Notes: generated by a model not told the origin, from the letters alone. A stretch of 64,000 nucleotides of DNA from Eutreptiella sp. 'Long Island Sound 2002' (GCA_964036045.1 OZ038379.1:115161604-115225603); one strand, 5' to 3'; counted from the stretch's first letter, positions 34,699 through 46,453 are shown. Translations and numbers: made by a program.

Positions 34699-37048
34699 TG
34701 AAGCCGGTTCGGACCCCCGTGGCCATCTTGGGGTCACTTGGGGTGTGTATCTATGTGCCGGCAAGCCGCCATTGGCTGATATCATACTCTCCCGTCCACC
34801 TGAACTAACCCGATGTGATAGTGTGATAGGTTTGGCCATTCCGGCTACGAGCGGCCGTATTCAGTACCGAGGCGCCGCCAGCAGAGATTTATATATCAGA
34901 ATATCAGGAATCAACAGGGTTTTATTATCATAATGTTTCCGTAATTTTCCAGCCTGTCGTTCTGATGGTCAATGTATCGGCGACTGTCAGTTGGCTCGCG
35001 ATTTTGCGTTAACCGATTGGTTAACTGTTATTTCCTGATATTTTGGCAGAAACCCCGATGAAGGGTCAGATTTCATCAGTAAAGGGTTCGTTGCTTCCGC
35101 AATTTTCTAAATATGCACTCGAAATTTTATGCTGAATTTTTCGCGATGTCGAAATCGGATTTTCGACTTCGACATCGCCGCACTTGATTTGGCCTTCTTC
35201 GAGTGGTCATACTCCTTTCCCTATGCCCGAATCAGGTTTCCCTTATACTTGCCACCCATTTGACTTGGAGATATAAGGGAAACAAAAATGAATCATGGGA
35301 CCACTTTGAAGGGCCATATCTACGCGCGAGTGTGAGGAAAGAGAATAAGGAAGGTTGGGTTGCAAGCGCCTTAGTCTCAACTTAATTTAGAAAGCATCAA
35401 ACGCCTTTGGTGTGTACACATGCTTTCTGTAGCAAGGGATAATGGTCAAGAGGGTAGAAAGTGATATAGAACTCTTGGATCGTGCAACCGAATATTTTCT
35501 TGCGACTTTCGAGTGTACCGTATGAGTGTTGGGGTTGCATAGATACTTTCCTTGGGTTCCCCCGTATTTTTAACGTGAAGTTATGTCCATGGAGGGGCAT
35601 GGCATACCATGGTGGGAGCCACTTTTGAGGGTATGTGTTATATGCATGGTATGTGCTTCGATATGCTCACGCCCATGTTATATATCTTCGTGTGGCCGAA
35701 GAGATGGGGAGCCACACGTGACAAGGGCTTTGCCCATGTCCCAATTGGGGAATTCAAAGCGCTAGACTAAGTCTACCGCGTATGTATTGCTCATGGTATG
35801 TTTGGCAAAGAGATCCATGAGTGCACTCCCATTTTCATGGGGCATGTAGATACGAGTGGCGAAGGTATCTTCATGCGCCTGATTGGGGATCCAAGTGGGG
35901 GAATTGTTTGCAAATGGTTCCAATCAGTTGTATATTGAACCATGCGCGGATATCATGGGTGAGCATAGAGATATACTATCATGACAACTTTGTGTTTGGT
36001 CATATTCTCATGTTTTTGACCTCAATTTTTGCTCATTCTTGTGTTTTATGTGCTCAACTGGTCGGCTAACAGTAAGGTGCCTAGAGATCTGTGAACTATG
36101 GTATGTTGCTTATATGTTGGCATATGCTTCGGTGTGGTACCTCACCATATGCCGGATCACATGGTCACTTTGGCGTGGCACACGAGGCCTCACAAAATTA
36201 GGTCTCAAATTCATGAGCTGACTTGTGAAGCATGCCATGTACATAACCGGAGAGGTTTTGGGACCAATGATGGGATTTTCCTGGGCATGGACCTTTGGTA
36301 TATATCACCCTTGTATACTACTTTCCGGTTTGACACATGCATGGAGCATTTGAATATTTGCCGTATGCATTTTTGAGTATATAATTGAATTTTGGGCATT
36401 ATGGTGTGAGTTGCCTGATTTTGCCATGTTGTGAGGTCATCTTCATGGTGCAGTTCTCCAAGCCCATTCGACTCCAAGTCCAACCAAGATTATGTCAGGG
36501 TAGGGCATGGTCCTGAGTGCCACTCTAGGCCATGACACGCCCCCTCCCTCATTGGGCTAGGATTTAGAGGCTCGGGAGTGAACACATTTTTGGGGTTTGT
36601 GTAGTGACTTTTGACACATAGCATTTAGCCATCCTATTTGACTGGGTTCAGGGCATCATGTTGGGGAGTCAAGGGAAGGTCTTGAGTCCAGGAAATGAGG
36701 GGTCTATGGCAGTGATTGTGTAAGCTTCCATCTTTCCTCAACTTTGCTTCATATGTGTTGATATGCCAATTTCAGGGCTTTCTTCCTCAGTGCAATTCTT
36801 GTACATGCCCGCCACCGTGAGACGACCGGTGTGCTGAACGGAAGCCCGCATCCTGATTTCGATTGTGAATTGGGTTATTGCTGTATTTGTGGGATCTGGT
36901 TGCTGTTTCAGGGTTGAAGGAGGATTTTATTTTCTATATTTTTGGACTTTGGACCCTTTGGAATTTGAGGAATGCAATCACTGATCCGGAGTAAATCAGC
37001 AGGGGTAACAGGCGGAAGGGGCACAGCGGGGGCCGGTGCTGGTAGGGA
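34699..37048 (+). repeat. 3' LTR of gypsy element 2
   Basis: 2350 bp paired with 22440-24790, from TGAAGCCGGTTCGG to GTAGGGA. The inverted repeat lies at 35143-35178. The following five bases CAAAC form the right half of an imperfect target duplication. Confidence 0.9.
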
Positions 37049-38689
37049 CAAACACACATACCACAAACCCAGGGGCACACCAAGAGCAAGAGGTATACCC
37101 GCACACGCAAGGGCCCGACAAACGCCGCAAGCGCCACAGGTATGGGTAAAAAAAAAGTAAAAAAAGTACACGCAAAGGGCCGCTGCTAATGGTGACGCAA
37201 GCGAACCGCGGCGCCAACGCGCCCACCGACCAAGCATCGAGGCAACCATCCCCATCTCCTCCTATCTCACTCTATAGGCTGCCGCCGCCGAGGAAAATGT
37301 GGACACCGCCAAAGAACACACAAAGAGCGAAAGGCCACCAACACCGCGGAACTGAACATGCGTAGTATGAGGGAGTACCTAACGGACAGCCCAAGCGGAA
37401 AGAAGTGATGGTATGAAACCGGGAAACCACGAGACCGGAGGAGGAAAGCTACACGCTACCGGGGAGCACACACCACCGCCACCGAACACACAAACCACAA
37501 GCCCGAGGGCACAAAAAGAGCAAGTGGTACGCCCACACGCGCAAGCAAGCACAAGCAAGGTATGGAGAGACCCGAGCCGGCCGCCGCAAACGACACAAGG
37601 AAGAAAGGGCCAAGGATGGACTAAAAGAACGAAGCGCACAACGCCGCCACGCGAGCGCACCCGGCGACCGAACAAATGTCATGAAAGCCACCCTCCTCCC
37701 TCGCTCTTTAGGCCAACAACAAGAGAGGAAGCCGCCAACACCAGAAAGTGGACACCGCCAACGACCAAATGAAGAACAAGAGGCCGCCACCGCCGCGGAG
37801 CAAGAGTGGTATGAGGGAACACCCAGGGGCAGCCCAAACGAAAAGAAATGATGATGGTATGAATGGTATGGTTGCCCACACGCGAAAGCATACGCAAGCA
37901 ATGTATGGAGGTATGGCGAAGGAGCACGAACCAGCCGCCGCAAACGACACGAGGAAGGGAGGACCAAGGATAGACAACGAGAGCGAAGTACACAACGCCA
38001 CCCTCCTCCCTCTCTCTATAGGCCATCAACGCGGGTCAAGGAGTGGGAACACAACAAACAGGTATGTCCGCGCAAGCGCAACACAACCGCCACCGCCGCG
38101 GACAAGGACACCATGGTATGGCACGAAGGGTGAGGAGAGTGCGCACACACGTAGACACAAGTGCGAAGACAGGTATGTTATACGCCACGCAACGGAGAGC
38201 GCAGCCGCGCAACGAAGATGGTGCCAACGTGGGTACAGTATGTTACATGATGACCGTGCCCAGCCGCCGAAAGCCCACATACCCCCATCATTCCTTTGTC
38301 TCACAGGGCCCAACGAGAGAGAATGACCAGCCAGCAAGGAGAAAAGCCCGAGACACGCACCAGAGCGGAGGCAGGGAAAAGGTGCCTGCCAGGGAGAAGG
38401 GTAGAGGAAAAGGTAAAGAGCAACGAAGCCACGAAAGAAACAGGGGGTAGCCAGCAGCCGAGCAAGGGACACGCGCAGGGAAGGGGGCACGGCAGGCACA
38501 CGGCGAGCACAACACCGCACCGAAGGCCCGGAGAGGGGAGCACCAGAGAGACAAGAGAAAAGCGGCACCGCGCACCACGACACGCACCGCACAGACACCA
38601 CACACACCGCAAACACCCACACCTGCGCCCACAGCACGTGGCCAGCGAGCCCCGGCAGCCCGCCGAGAGGGCGGGCAGCCAGGGGAGGG
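37049..38689 (+). repeat. LINE 5' region, second block (irregular repeats)
   Basis: Loose repeats resumed after the gypsy insertion. Shared landmarks are GGTATGAGGGA/GGTATGAAACC, CACACCACCGCCACC, and pyrimidine tracts ending in TAGG or CAGG: CTCACTCTATAGG (37263-37275), CTCGCTCTTTAGG (37701-37713), CTCTCTCTATAGG (38011-38023) and TTGTCTCACAGG (38297-38308). The tract spacings are about 435, 310 and 285 bp. Together with GGTATG donors they look intron-like, but no exon is identified. The last ~350 bp lead into the 210-bp monomers. No protein-coding gene is supported. Confidence 0.55.
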
Positions 38690-41600
38690 GGAGCGTCTGA
38701 TCCCAGACGACCCCCACCACGGCGGACGGCAACCCCCCCTGGGAACGCCCCTCCGCCACCCCCACAGGGAGCAACGCCGGCCCGCAAGGGCGCACGCTGT
38801 GGGGCCGGTGCTGGGGCCCCACGCCCGCACCCATCGCACCCGGGACACACGGGTCGCGGAACCCTGGCTGCCCGCTCCAGAGGACGGGCGTCCGGGGGAG
38901 GGACAGCGCCTGACATCAGACGCCCCTCACAACGGTGGCAGGCCACCCCCCCCGGGGACGGCACCCCATCACCCCCGCGGCACGCAGCCTCCACAGGGCA
39001 TGCAGGCCAAGGGGAGTGTGTTCGGCCCCCACACCCACACACCAGCGCCCACAGCACGTGGGTGGCGGACCCCAACAGCCCGCCCAGTGGGCGAGCAGTT
39101 GGGGGAGGGACAGCGCCTGACCTCAGACCCCCGTCACAATGGTGGAACACCCCCCCCCCCGGGGACGCCCTTCCGGCATCCCCACAGCGAGCAACGCCGG
39201 CCCGCAAGGGCGCACGCTGTGGGGCCGGTGCTGGGTCCCCACGCCCGCACCGACCGCGCCCGGGACACACGGGTTGCGGAACCCCGGCCGCCCGCTCCAG
39301 AGGACGGGCGGCCGGGGGAGGGACAGCGCCTGATACAAGGCGCCCCTCACAACGGTGGCAGGCCAACCCCCCCGGGGACAGCTCCCCACCACCCCCGCGG
39401 CACGCAGCCCCCACAGGGCATGCAGGCCAAGGGGACAGTTTTGGGCCCCCACACCCACACGGCCGCGCCCACAGCACGTGGGTGGCGGACCCCAACAGTC
39501 CGCCCAGTGAACGGGCAGTCGGGGGAGAGACAGGGCCTGACCTCAGACGCCCCTCACAATGGTGGAAGGCACTCCCCCCGGGGACGCCCTTCCGCCACCC
39601 CCACAGCGAGCAACGCCTGCTCGCAAGGGCGCACGCTGTGGGGCCAGTGCTGGTTTTCCACGCCCGCACCGACCGCACCCGGGACACACGGGTAGCGGAA
39701 CCCTGACCGCCCGCTCCAGAGGACGGGCGGCCGGGGGAGGGACAGCGCCTGACACCAGACACCCCTCACAAAGTTGGCAGGCCACCCCCCCCGGGGACGG
39801 CCCCCCAATACCCCCGCGGCGAGCAGCCCCCACAGGGCATGCAGGCCAAGGGGACAGTGTTGGGCCCCCACACCCACACACCAGCGCCCACAGCACGTGG
39901 GTGGCGGATCCCAACAGCCCGCCCAGTGAGCGGGCAGTCGGGGGAGGGACAGCACCTGACCTCAGACGCCCCTCACACAATGGTGGAAAGCACCCCTCCC
40001 GGGGACGCTCTTCCACCACCCCCACAGCGAGCAACGCCGGCCCGCAAGGGCGCACGCTGTGGGGCCGGTGCTGGGTCCCCACACCCGCACCGACCGCACC
40101 CGGGACAGACGGGTCGCGGAACCGCGGCTGCGCGCTCCAGAGGACGGGCGGCTGGGGGAGGGACAGCGCCTGACCTCAGACGCCCGTCACAATGGTGGAA
40201 GGCACCCCCCCCGGGGACGCCCTTCCGCCACCCACACAGCGAGCAACGCCGGCCCGCAAGGGCGCACGGTGTGCGGCCAGTGCTGGGTCCCCACGCCCGC
40301 ACCGACCGCACCCGGGACACACGGGTAGCGGAACCCTGGCTGCCCGCACCAGAGGACGGGCGGCTGGGGGAGGAACAGCGCCTGACACCGGACGCCCCTC
40401 ACAATGGTGGCAGGCCACCCCCCCCGCGGACGGCTCCCCACCACCCCCGCGGCACGCAGCCCCCACAGGGCATGCAGGCCAGGGGGACAGTGTTGGGCCC
40501 CCACATCCCCACACCCGGGCCCACAGCACGTGGGTGACGGACCCCAACAGCCCGCGTGGGCGGGCAGTCGGGGGAGGGACAGCACCTGACCTCAGACGCC
40601 CCTCACAATGGTGGAAGGCACCCCCCCTGGGGACGTCCTTCCGCCACCCCCACAACGAGCAACGCTGGCTCGCAAGGGCGCACGCTGTGGGGCCGGTGCT
40701 GGGTCCCCACGCCCGCACCGACCGCACCCGGGACACACGGGTAGCGGAACCCTGGCTGCCCGCTCGAGAGGACGGGCGGCCGGGGGAGGGACAGCACCTG
40801 ACACCAGACGCCCCTCACAATGGTGGCAGGCCAACCCCCCCGGGGACGTCCCCCCACGACCCCCGCGGCACGCAGCCCCCACAGGGCATGCAGGCCAGGG
40901 GGACAGTGTTGGGCCCCCACACCGGCACACCCGCACCCCCAGAACGCTGTTGGCGGAGCCCAACAGCCCGCCCAGTGGGCGGGCAGTCGGGGGAGGGACA
41001 GCGCCTGACCTCAGACGCCCCTCACAATAGTGGAGGGCACCCTCCACAGAGACGCCCTTCCGCCACCCCCAGAGGGAGCAACGCCGGCCCGCAAGGGCGC
41101 ACACTGTGGGGCCGGTGCTGCGTCCCCACGCCCGCACCGACCGCACCCGGGACACACGGGTCGCGGAACTCTGGCTGCCCGCTCCAGAGGACGGGCGGCC
41201 GGGGGAGGGACAGCGCCTGACACCAGACGCCACTCACAACGGTGGCAGGCCACCCCCCCCGGGGACGGCCCCCCACCACCCCCGCGGCACGCAGCCCCCA
41301 CAGGGCATGCAGGCCAGGGGGACAGTGTTGGGCCCCGACACCCACACACCAGCGCCCACAGAACGCTGGTGGCGGACCCCAACAGCCCGCCCACTGGGCG
41401 GGCAGTCGGGGGAGGGACAGCGCCTGACCTCAGACGCCCCTCACACAATGGCGGAAGGCACCCCCCCCGGGGACGCCCTTCCGCCACCCCCACAGCGAGT
41501 AACGCCGGCCCGCATAGGGGCGAGCTGTGGGGCCGGTGCTGGCTCCCCACTGCCGCACCGAGCGCATCCAGGACACACGGGTCGCGGAACCCTGGCTGCC

Positions 41601-42766
41601 CGCTCCAGAGGATGGGCGGCCGGGGGAGGGACAGCGCCTGAAACCAGACGCCCCTCACAATGGTGGAAGGCACCCCCCCGGGGACGCACTTCCGCCACCC
41701 CCATAGCGAGCAACGCTTGCCCGCAAGGGAGCATGCTGTGGAACAACCGGTGCTGGGTCCCAACGCGCGCACCAACCGCACCCGGAACACACAGGTCGCG
41801 GTACCCCAGCTGCCCGCCCCAGAAGACGGGCGGCCGGGGGAGGGACAGCGCCACCACACGCCCCTCACAACGGTGGCAGGCCGTCCCCCCTGGGGACGGC
41901 CCCCCGCCTCCCCCGCGGCACGCAGCCCCCACAGGGCATGCAGGCCAAGGGGACAGCGTTTAGCCCCCACACCCACACGCCCGCGCCCACAGCACATGCG
42001 TAGTGGACCCCAACAGCCCGCCCAGTGAGCGGACAGTCGGGGGAGGTGGAGCGCCTGACATCAGACGCCCCTCACAACAGTGGAACACCCCCCCCCCCGG
42101 GGACGCCCTTCTGCCACCCCCACAGCGAGCAATGCCGGCCCGCAAAGGCGCACGCTGTGGGGCCGGTGCTGGGTCCCCACGCCCGCACCGACCGCACCCG
42201 GGACACACGGGTCGCGGAACCCCGGCTAACCGCTCCAGAGGGCGGGCGGCTAGGAGAGGGACAGCGTCTGACACCAGACGCCCCTCGCAACGGTGGCAGG
42301 CCACCCCCCCGGGGGGCGGCCCCCCACCACCCCCGCGGCACGCAGCTCCCACCGGGCATGCAGGCCGAGGAGACGGTGCCGGGCCCCAACACCCGCACGC
42401 CCGCGCACACAGCATGTGGGTGGTGGACCCTGACGGCCCGCCCTGAGGGCGGGCGACCGGGGGAGGGGCAGCGCCTGGCACCAGACGCCCCTCACAACGG
42501 TGGCGGGCCACCCCCCCGGAGACGGCCCCGACCACCCCCGCGGAGCGCGGCCCCTCGACAGCATTCAAGCTGAGGGGACAGCGCCGGGCCCCCACACCCG
42601 CACACCCGCGCCCACAGCAAGAGTGGAGTCGGACCGACAGCCCGCCCAGAGGGCGGACAGTCGGTGGAGGGGGAGCGCCTGACCGCAGACGCCCCTCACA
42701 ACAGACCCCGTACCCGCACAACCGTGCCCACAGCACGTGGGCAGCGGGCCCCGACAGCCCCCAGGA
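38690..42766 (+). repeat. Tandem array of ~210-bp monomers, about 20 units
   Basis: A landmark GGACAGCGCCTGA recurs (with variants) near 38690, 38901, 39109, 39324, 39531, 39740, 39948, 40160, 40374, 40578, 40790, 40997, 41209, 41418, 41629, 41842, 42049, 42260, 42468 and 42677: spacing 204-215 bp. Two unit types alternate. One reads CCCCTCACAACGGTGGCAGG after the landmark, the other CCCCTCACAATGGTGGAAGG, so the higher-order period is about 420 bp. The strand is C-rich. A related unit is in the LINE 3' UTR (62050-62285). Long open frames across the array on both strands are a by-product of GC content and periodicity. By position this is a LINE 5' UTR with promoter-like monomers. Confidence 0.85.
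42447..42766. repeat. Left copy of ~320-bp duplication flanking the antisense LINE fragment
   Basis: GGGCGGGCGACCGGGGGAGG to CCCCCAGGAGG, repeated at 46132-46453 with equal length and only about three substitutions seen. The sequence is monomer-array DNA. The last two bases (GG) are shared with the inserted tail, so the length is 320-322 bp. Confidence 0.85.
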
Positions 42767-43839
42767 GGTTTGAGGTTTGAGGTTTGATTTTGCGGGTACT
42801 AGACGCTTTTCGGCCCCCGGGGGCCACCTGGTCGGGCCAGGTGATATCCTCCCCACCGGGTCCTAGTGGGGGGCCCTCCAAGACGCACCTCCTGCCTGGT
42901 GGCGGAGTCCCCCGGGTTCACAGAGCTCGGAGCCCCGTCCTTCCCCGGCGTCCCCGTTTCGCCACTCCCCGGTCAGTGCATCAATTCGCAGCCGTGGCCG
43001 CGGGCGCTTACCCACTGCGTCGCCCCCCTAATGCGTGGTCGCCCGGGGCACCGGCGCCGCCGGGCCCGTGCTACTGGCTTGTTGCCAGTGAGACCCCCTT
43101 GGGCTGGCGCGGAGGCTGCCTAGCCTAGGGGTTGGGGCGTGGCGCTGTGCGCCACTACTGCCTTGGCGGGTGCAGTGTCCCGTCTGTGTGTGCGCGGCGC
43201 TCGCGGCCGGTTCGGGGGGGTTCGGGCCGGTACCTGGTGTTGTGTCTCCCCTTCTTCCCCCTTCCCGCCCCGCGTATCCCGCGTTGCGTGTGGCGGGCCG
43301 TCCCGTCCGGGTGTCCCTTATCCTCGCTCGCTGGTACGCCATTCCATGTGGTCTGTGCGTTCCGCGCGCTCGGTCCGGTTGCCCTTCTGGTGGTCCCCGC
43401 GTGTCCTTTTCGTGTGTGTGCGCTCGCGCTCTCGCGGTGTCCGCTCCCCGCTGGGTGGTTCGGCGCGCGCATCTCGCGTGGTCCCGGCACTGGGCGCTGG
43501 TAGGGCCGTTCCATGTGGTCCGTGCCCCTCCGCGTGTCCTGCCCCGGTCCCGTGCTCCGTCTGGCGTGCTTGGGGGGGGGCGGTCCGGTCCCGGTTCCCC
43601 CCTACTTGGCTTGGGGTTGCGGGGGCGGCGGCTGGGCGTCCCCGGGGGGGTGCCTTCGTCCGTTGCGTGGGGCGTTCTGGGTCTCGCGTTCCTCTTCCCT
43701 CATCTGCCCGTCCACTAGGTGGGCTGTCGGGGTCTGCGTTGCGGGCGTGCGGTTGTGGGGGCCCCGCTCTGTTCTTGCGGGGGGGGAGAGAGGTGTCGTC
43801 TTGGTGTCCAGGCGCCAGCCCGCCGGATTCTCATGACGA

Positions 43840-44625
43840 GCCTGATGCGCACGGAGCTTCGCCCTGCGGGATGCGTGGGGGGGTTGGGGTGACCGTGGCT
43901 GGAGTGGTGCTCCACTGTCCCGGTTCATGGCCCAGCAGAGCAGCCCTACCGCGGGCTTACTCTTAGCACAGGGGGAGGGGGTTGCGGGCGCGTTTGTTCT
44001 GTGACCCGGGTGCCGGTGTATCTCTGAAGGCAGCCGCCCCGGAGGTAGCGCACCAGGCGCGCGCCGCGAAGGAGCTGGTTCGAACCCCGGGATCGGTGGT
44101 CTCCCACCGATCCCTTCGAATACCGGGCGAGGCCTCCCATCGACCTGTTTGAGTACAGGTGACGGTGCGCACTGCTGCAGGGGTGGGTGGCTCCCATGTC
44201 TTTTGTTTTTCTCCGGTGGGGGGTAAAACGAACGAGACCTCCACCCGATCCACCGGTATCGGTGGTGGCGCGAGTTGCTGGAGGGGGGGGTGGTTCCCAC
44301 GTCGCCAACTAGAGAGCTCTACGTGCAGGGATCCCAGGAGCACCAACGCCCGGGATCGAACCCCCGCACTGGACGATTGAAGACCGACGCTCTCACTACT
44401 GGGCCGCGGGAGTCTCTTACGCCACTGAGGGGTGTCGTCGGCTATGAATCCAGTCCTGAGGGTGGGGCTGTGCGCTGTGAAGCGTGTTGCGCGTGTCGGG
44501 AGGCCCCAGTCCACGCGCACGGGGTCGGGACAGGGGGGAAGGGGGCTGGGTGGGGTGCGTTGGATCGCCGACTGACGTGCACAGGGGTAAGAGGCGGGCA
44601 GTAGCACCACCGGGTCGCCGACTGA
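43840..44625. other. Extra segment in the antisense LINE fragment with tRNA-like and hairpin motifs
   Basis: Absent from the main copy's 3' UTR. It holds a + strand B-box-like GGTTCGAACCC (44077-44087), preceded by GGTAGCGCACCAGG. It also holds a perfect 11-bp hairpin GGGATCGGTGG-TCTC-CCACCGATCCC (44089-44114) and a smaller one CCACCG-GTAT-CGGTGG (44250-44265). On the - strand there is a tRNA-like stretch at 44345-44412 with CCCAGTAGTGAGAGC (D-arm/A-box-like) and GGTTCGATCCC (B box). Stems of a full cloverleaf do not pair well, so I call these SINE-like remnants. Confidence 0.35.
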
Positions 44626-45324
44626 CTGTAGGGCGGGGGGTCGCTCTTCCTCTTTCCGTCCCTCTGCCTTCCCTGGGCAGGCAACAAAGCGGGCGTCACT
44701 GGCGTTGCGCTGTCCATGGGGGGCGTGGCCCCCCATACCACTCCGGTTCGTGTTCACGCAGCCTCTCCGGGTACGATCTGTGCGGCGTCCCGGTGCGCAG
44801 GCGTGGGCCTGCTTGTTCTTCGCTGCCCCCTTGTGGGCCGGCGGCCGGAGCGGGGGGGCGGGTCACACTCCGGCTCCTCTCTCGGGTGGGGGGGGGCCAT
44901 CCCCCTTGCCTCGGGGGGGGTGTCGCGCTGCGGCCTCCCCGCTCTCGTTCCGGGCGGCGGCCTGCGGTACCCCTTTCTGGCTCTCCCCTCCGGCGCGCGC
45001 GTGCGGTCGGGGCTGAAGTGCCGCCCCGGGGCGGGGGGGGGTGAGGGGCGGCCCGTGGACCGCTCCCCTGGGGGCCCCTGGCTGACCTGCAAACCCCCCC
45101 TCTGTCCCCTCGGAGTGGGCTGTGGTCACGGGAGGGTCATGCGGGGCGCGGCCTCCTTCGTGTTCCGTTGTGCGCGTTGCTCCGGCACGCCGGTGTGGGT
45201 TCGTGGGGGCAGGTCCAGCCGCCGTTGCCCTTACCGTGTCGCCGTTCCTCCTGTGGGTGGGGGCGCCCCCCCGGCCCTGGGGGGGCGGAGGGCCGCGCCT
45301 GTGGCTCCTCAGCTGGGGTGGGTG

Positions 45325-45325
<1 letters not shown>

Positions 45326-45357
<32 letters not shown>
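45326..45357. repeat. 32-base G homopolymer
   Basis: An uninterrupted run of 32 G after GGGTGC, in the antisense LINE fragment; neighbouring runs of 8-12 G lie at about 45390-45475. Prone to length error in sequencing and able to form G-quadruplexes. Confidence 0.9.
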
Positions 45358-46131
45358 CGCACCCCGCTCGCTCTCGGGCCTGTGTGGGAGGGGGGGGGGG
45401 GGAGTGGGGGGGGTCCTTCGGTCCCCTGGCGATGCCCCCTGTCGGCCAAAAAAGGGGGGGGGGGGGAGGGCGGCTTGGCGGTCCCGGCCCCGGGGGCCAG
45501 CCATCGGCCAGGGGGGTCGCGCCCTTCCCCCGCCCCCCTCTACCGAGAGCCGGATCCTCACGCAGTCCCTCCCTGGGGCCCCTCATCTCCCGGCCGTTGC
45601 CGCGCGGCGCTGGCCGGCCGGGGGTGGCCGTGAGGGTCAGCGGTCAGTGGTTAGCGGGTTGCGGGGCCGCTTTCCCTGGGTAGGCAACAAAGCGGGCGTC
45701 CCTTGGTGTCGTGCTGTCCATGGGGGGCGTGGCCACCCATACCATTCCGGTTCGCGCCCACCCGGCTTCTCTGGGCACGATCTGCGCGGCATCCCGGTGC
45801 GCAGGCGTGGGCCCACTTGCTCTTCGCGGCCCCCATTGGAGCCGGCGGCTGGGGCGTGGGGGCGGGTCACACTCCGGCTCCCCTCTCGGGCGGGGGGGTC
45901 CATCCCTTCTGCCTCGGGGGGTGGGGGCCGGGGCCCCCGTGGCTGGCGGGCCGGTGGGGGGGCGGGGGGGGGGGGGGTGTCGCGCCGCGGCCTCCCTGCT
46001 CTCGTTCCAGGCGGCGGCCTGTGGTACTCCTTCCTGGCTCTCTCCGTGTCGCCGGTGCGCTCCCTTCCGGCGCGCGCTTGCGGTCGGGGCTGAAGTGCCG
46101 CCCCGGGGTGGGGGAGTGAGGGGCGGCCCGT

Positions 46132-46453
46132 GGGCGGGCGACCGGGGGAGGGGCAGCGCCTGGCACCAGACGCCCCTCACAACGGTGGCGGGCCACCCCC
46201 CCGGAGACGGCCCCGACCACCCCCGCGGAGCGCGGCCCCTCGAGAGCATTCAAGCTGAGGGGACAGCGCCGGGCCCCCACACCCGCACACCCGCGCCCAC
46301 AGCAAGAGTGGAGTTGGACCGACAGCCCGCCCAGAGGGCGGACAGTCGGGGGAGGGGGAGCGCCTGACCGCAGACGCCCCTCACAACAGACCCCGTACCC
46401 GCACAACCGTGCCCACAGCACGTGGGCAGCGGGCCCCGACAGCCCCCAGGAGG
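46132..46453. repeat. Right copy of ~320-bp duplication flanking the antisense LINE fragment
   Basis: Partner of 42447-42768. After it the monomer sequence continues (AGGGCAGCCGGAGG), as expected if the duplication arose by insertion into an intact array. Confidence 0.85.

Larger units (their letters stand above)
22440..37048 (+). mobile_element. Ty3/gypsy chromovirus, second family (element 2), defective
   Basis: A 14.6-kb element with near-identical 2.35-kb LTRs, a primer binding site, gag with a Zn-knuckle-like cluster, pol with protease, RT (duplicated), RNase H and integrase, a terminal chromodomain and a polypurine tract. It is inserted in the 5' repeats of the giant LINE: the sequences on its two sides join into one unit like that near 37440-37560. 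Coding is broken by several frameshifts, a nonsense codon and the duplication. LTR similarity suggests insertion more recent than gypsy copy B. Confidence 0.92.
42767..46131 (-). mobile_element. 5'-truncated antisense fragment of the same LINE family (3' UTR only)
   Basis: The outer ~0.9 kb is the reverse complement of 62240-63131 at roughly 95% identity by eye, including the three 7-base tail units (GGTTTGA at 42767-42787). Further in it matches 60345-61920 (for example around 44630-44720 against 61840-61915 and 45630-45665 against 60340-60370). It therefore reads as the 3' end of a second LINE copy inserted in the opposite direction. It differs from the main copy by a segment at about 43840-44625 absent there, and by a partial tandem duplication (44660-45060 repeated at 45670-46120). 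No coding region is included. Confidence 0.8.

Noticed and set aside
38690-42766. CRISPR array or long coding region
   Set aside because: Units of ~210 bp repeat along their whole length with no unique spacers. The long frames on both strands contain only periodic Pro/Arg/Gly-rich translations.
42800-46100. Host protein-coding genes on either strand of the antisense LINE fragment
   Set aside because: Frames of 100-300 codons are expected at this GC content, are not kept between the two LINE copies, and have extreme Gly/Pro/Arg composition.
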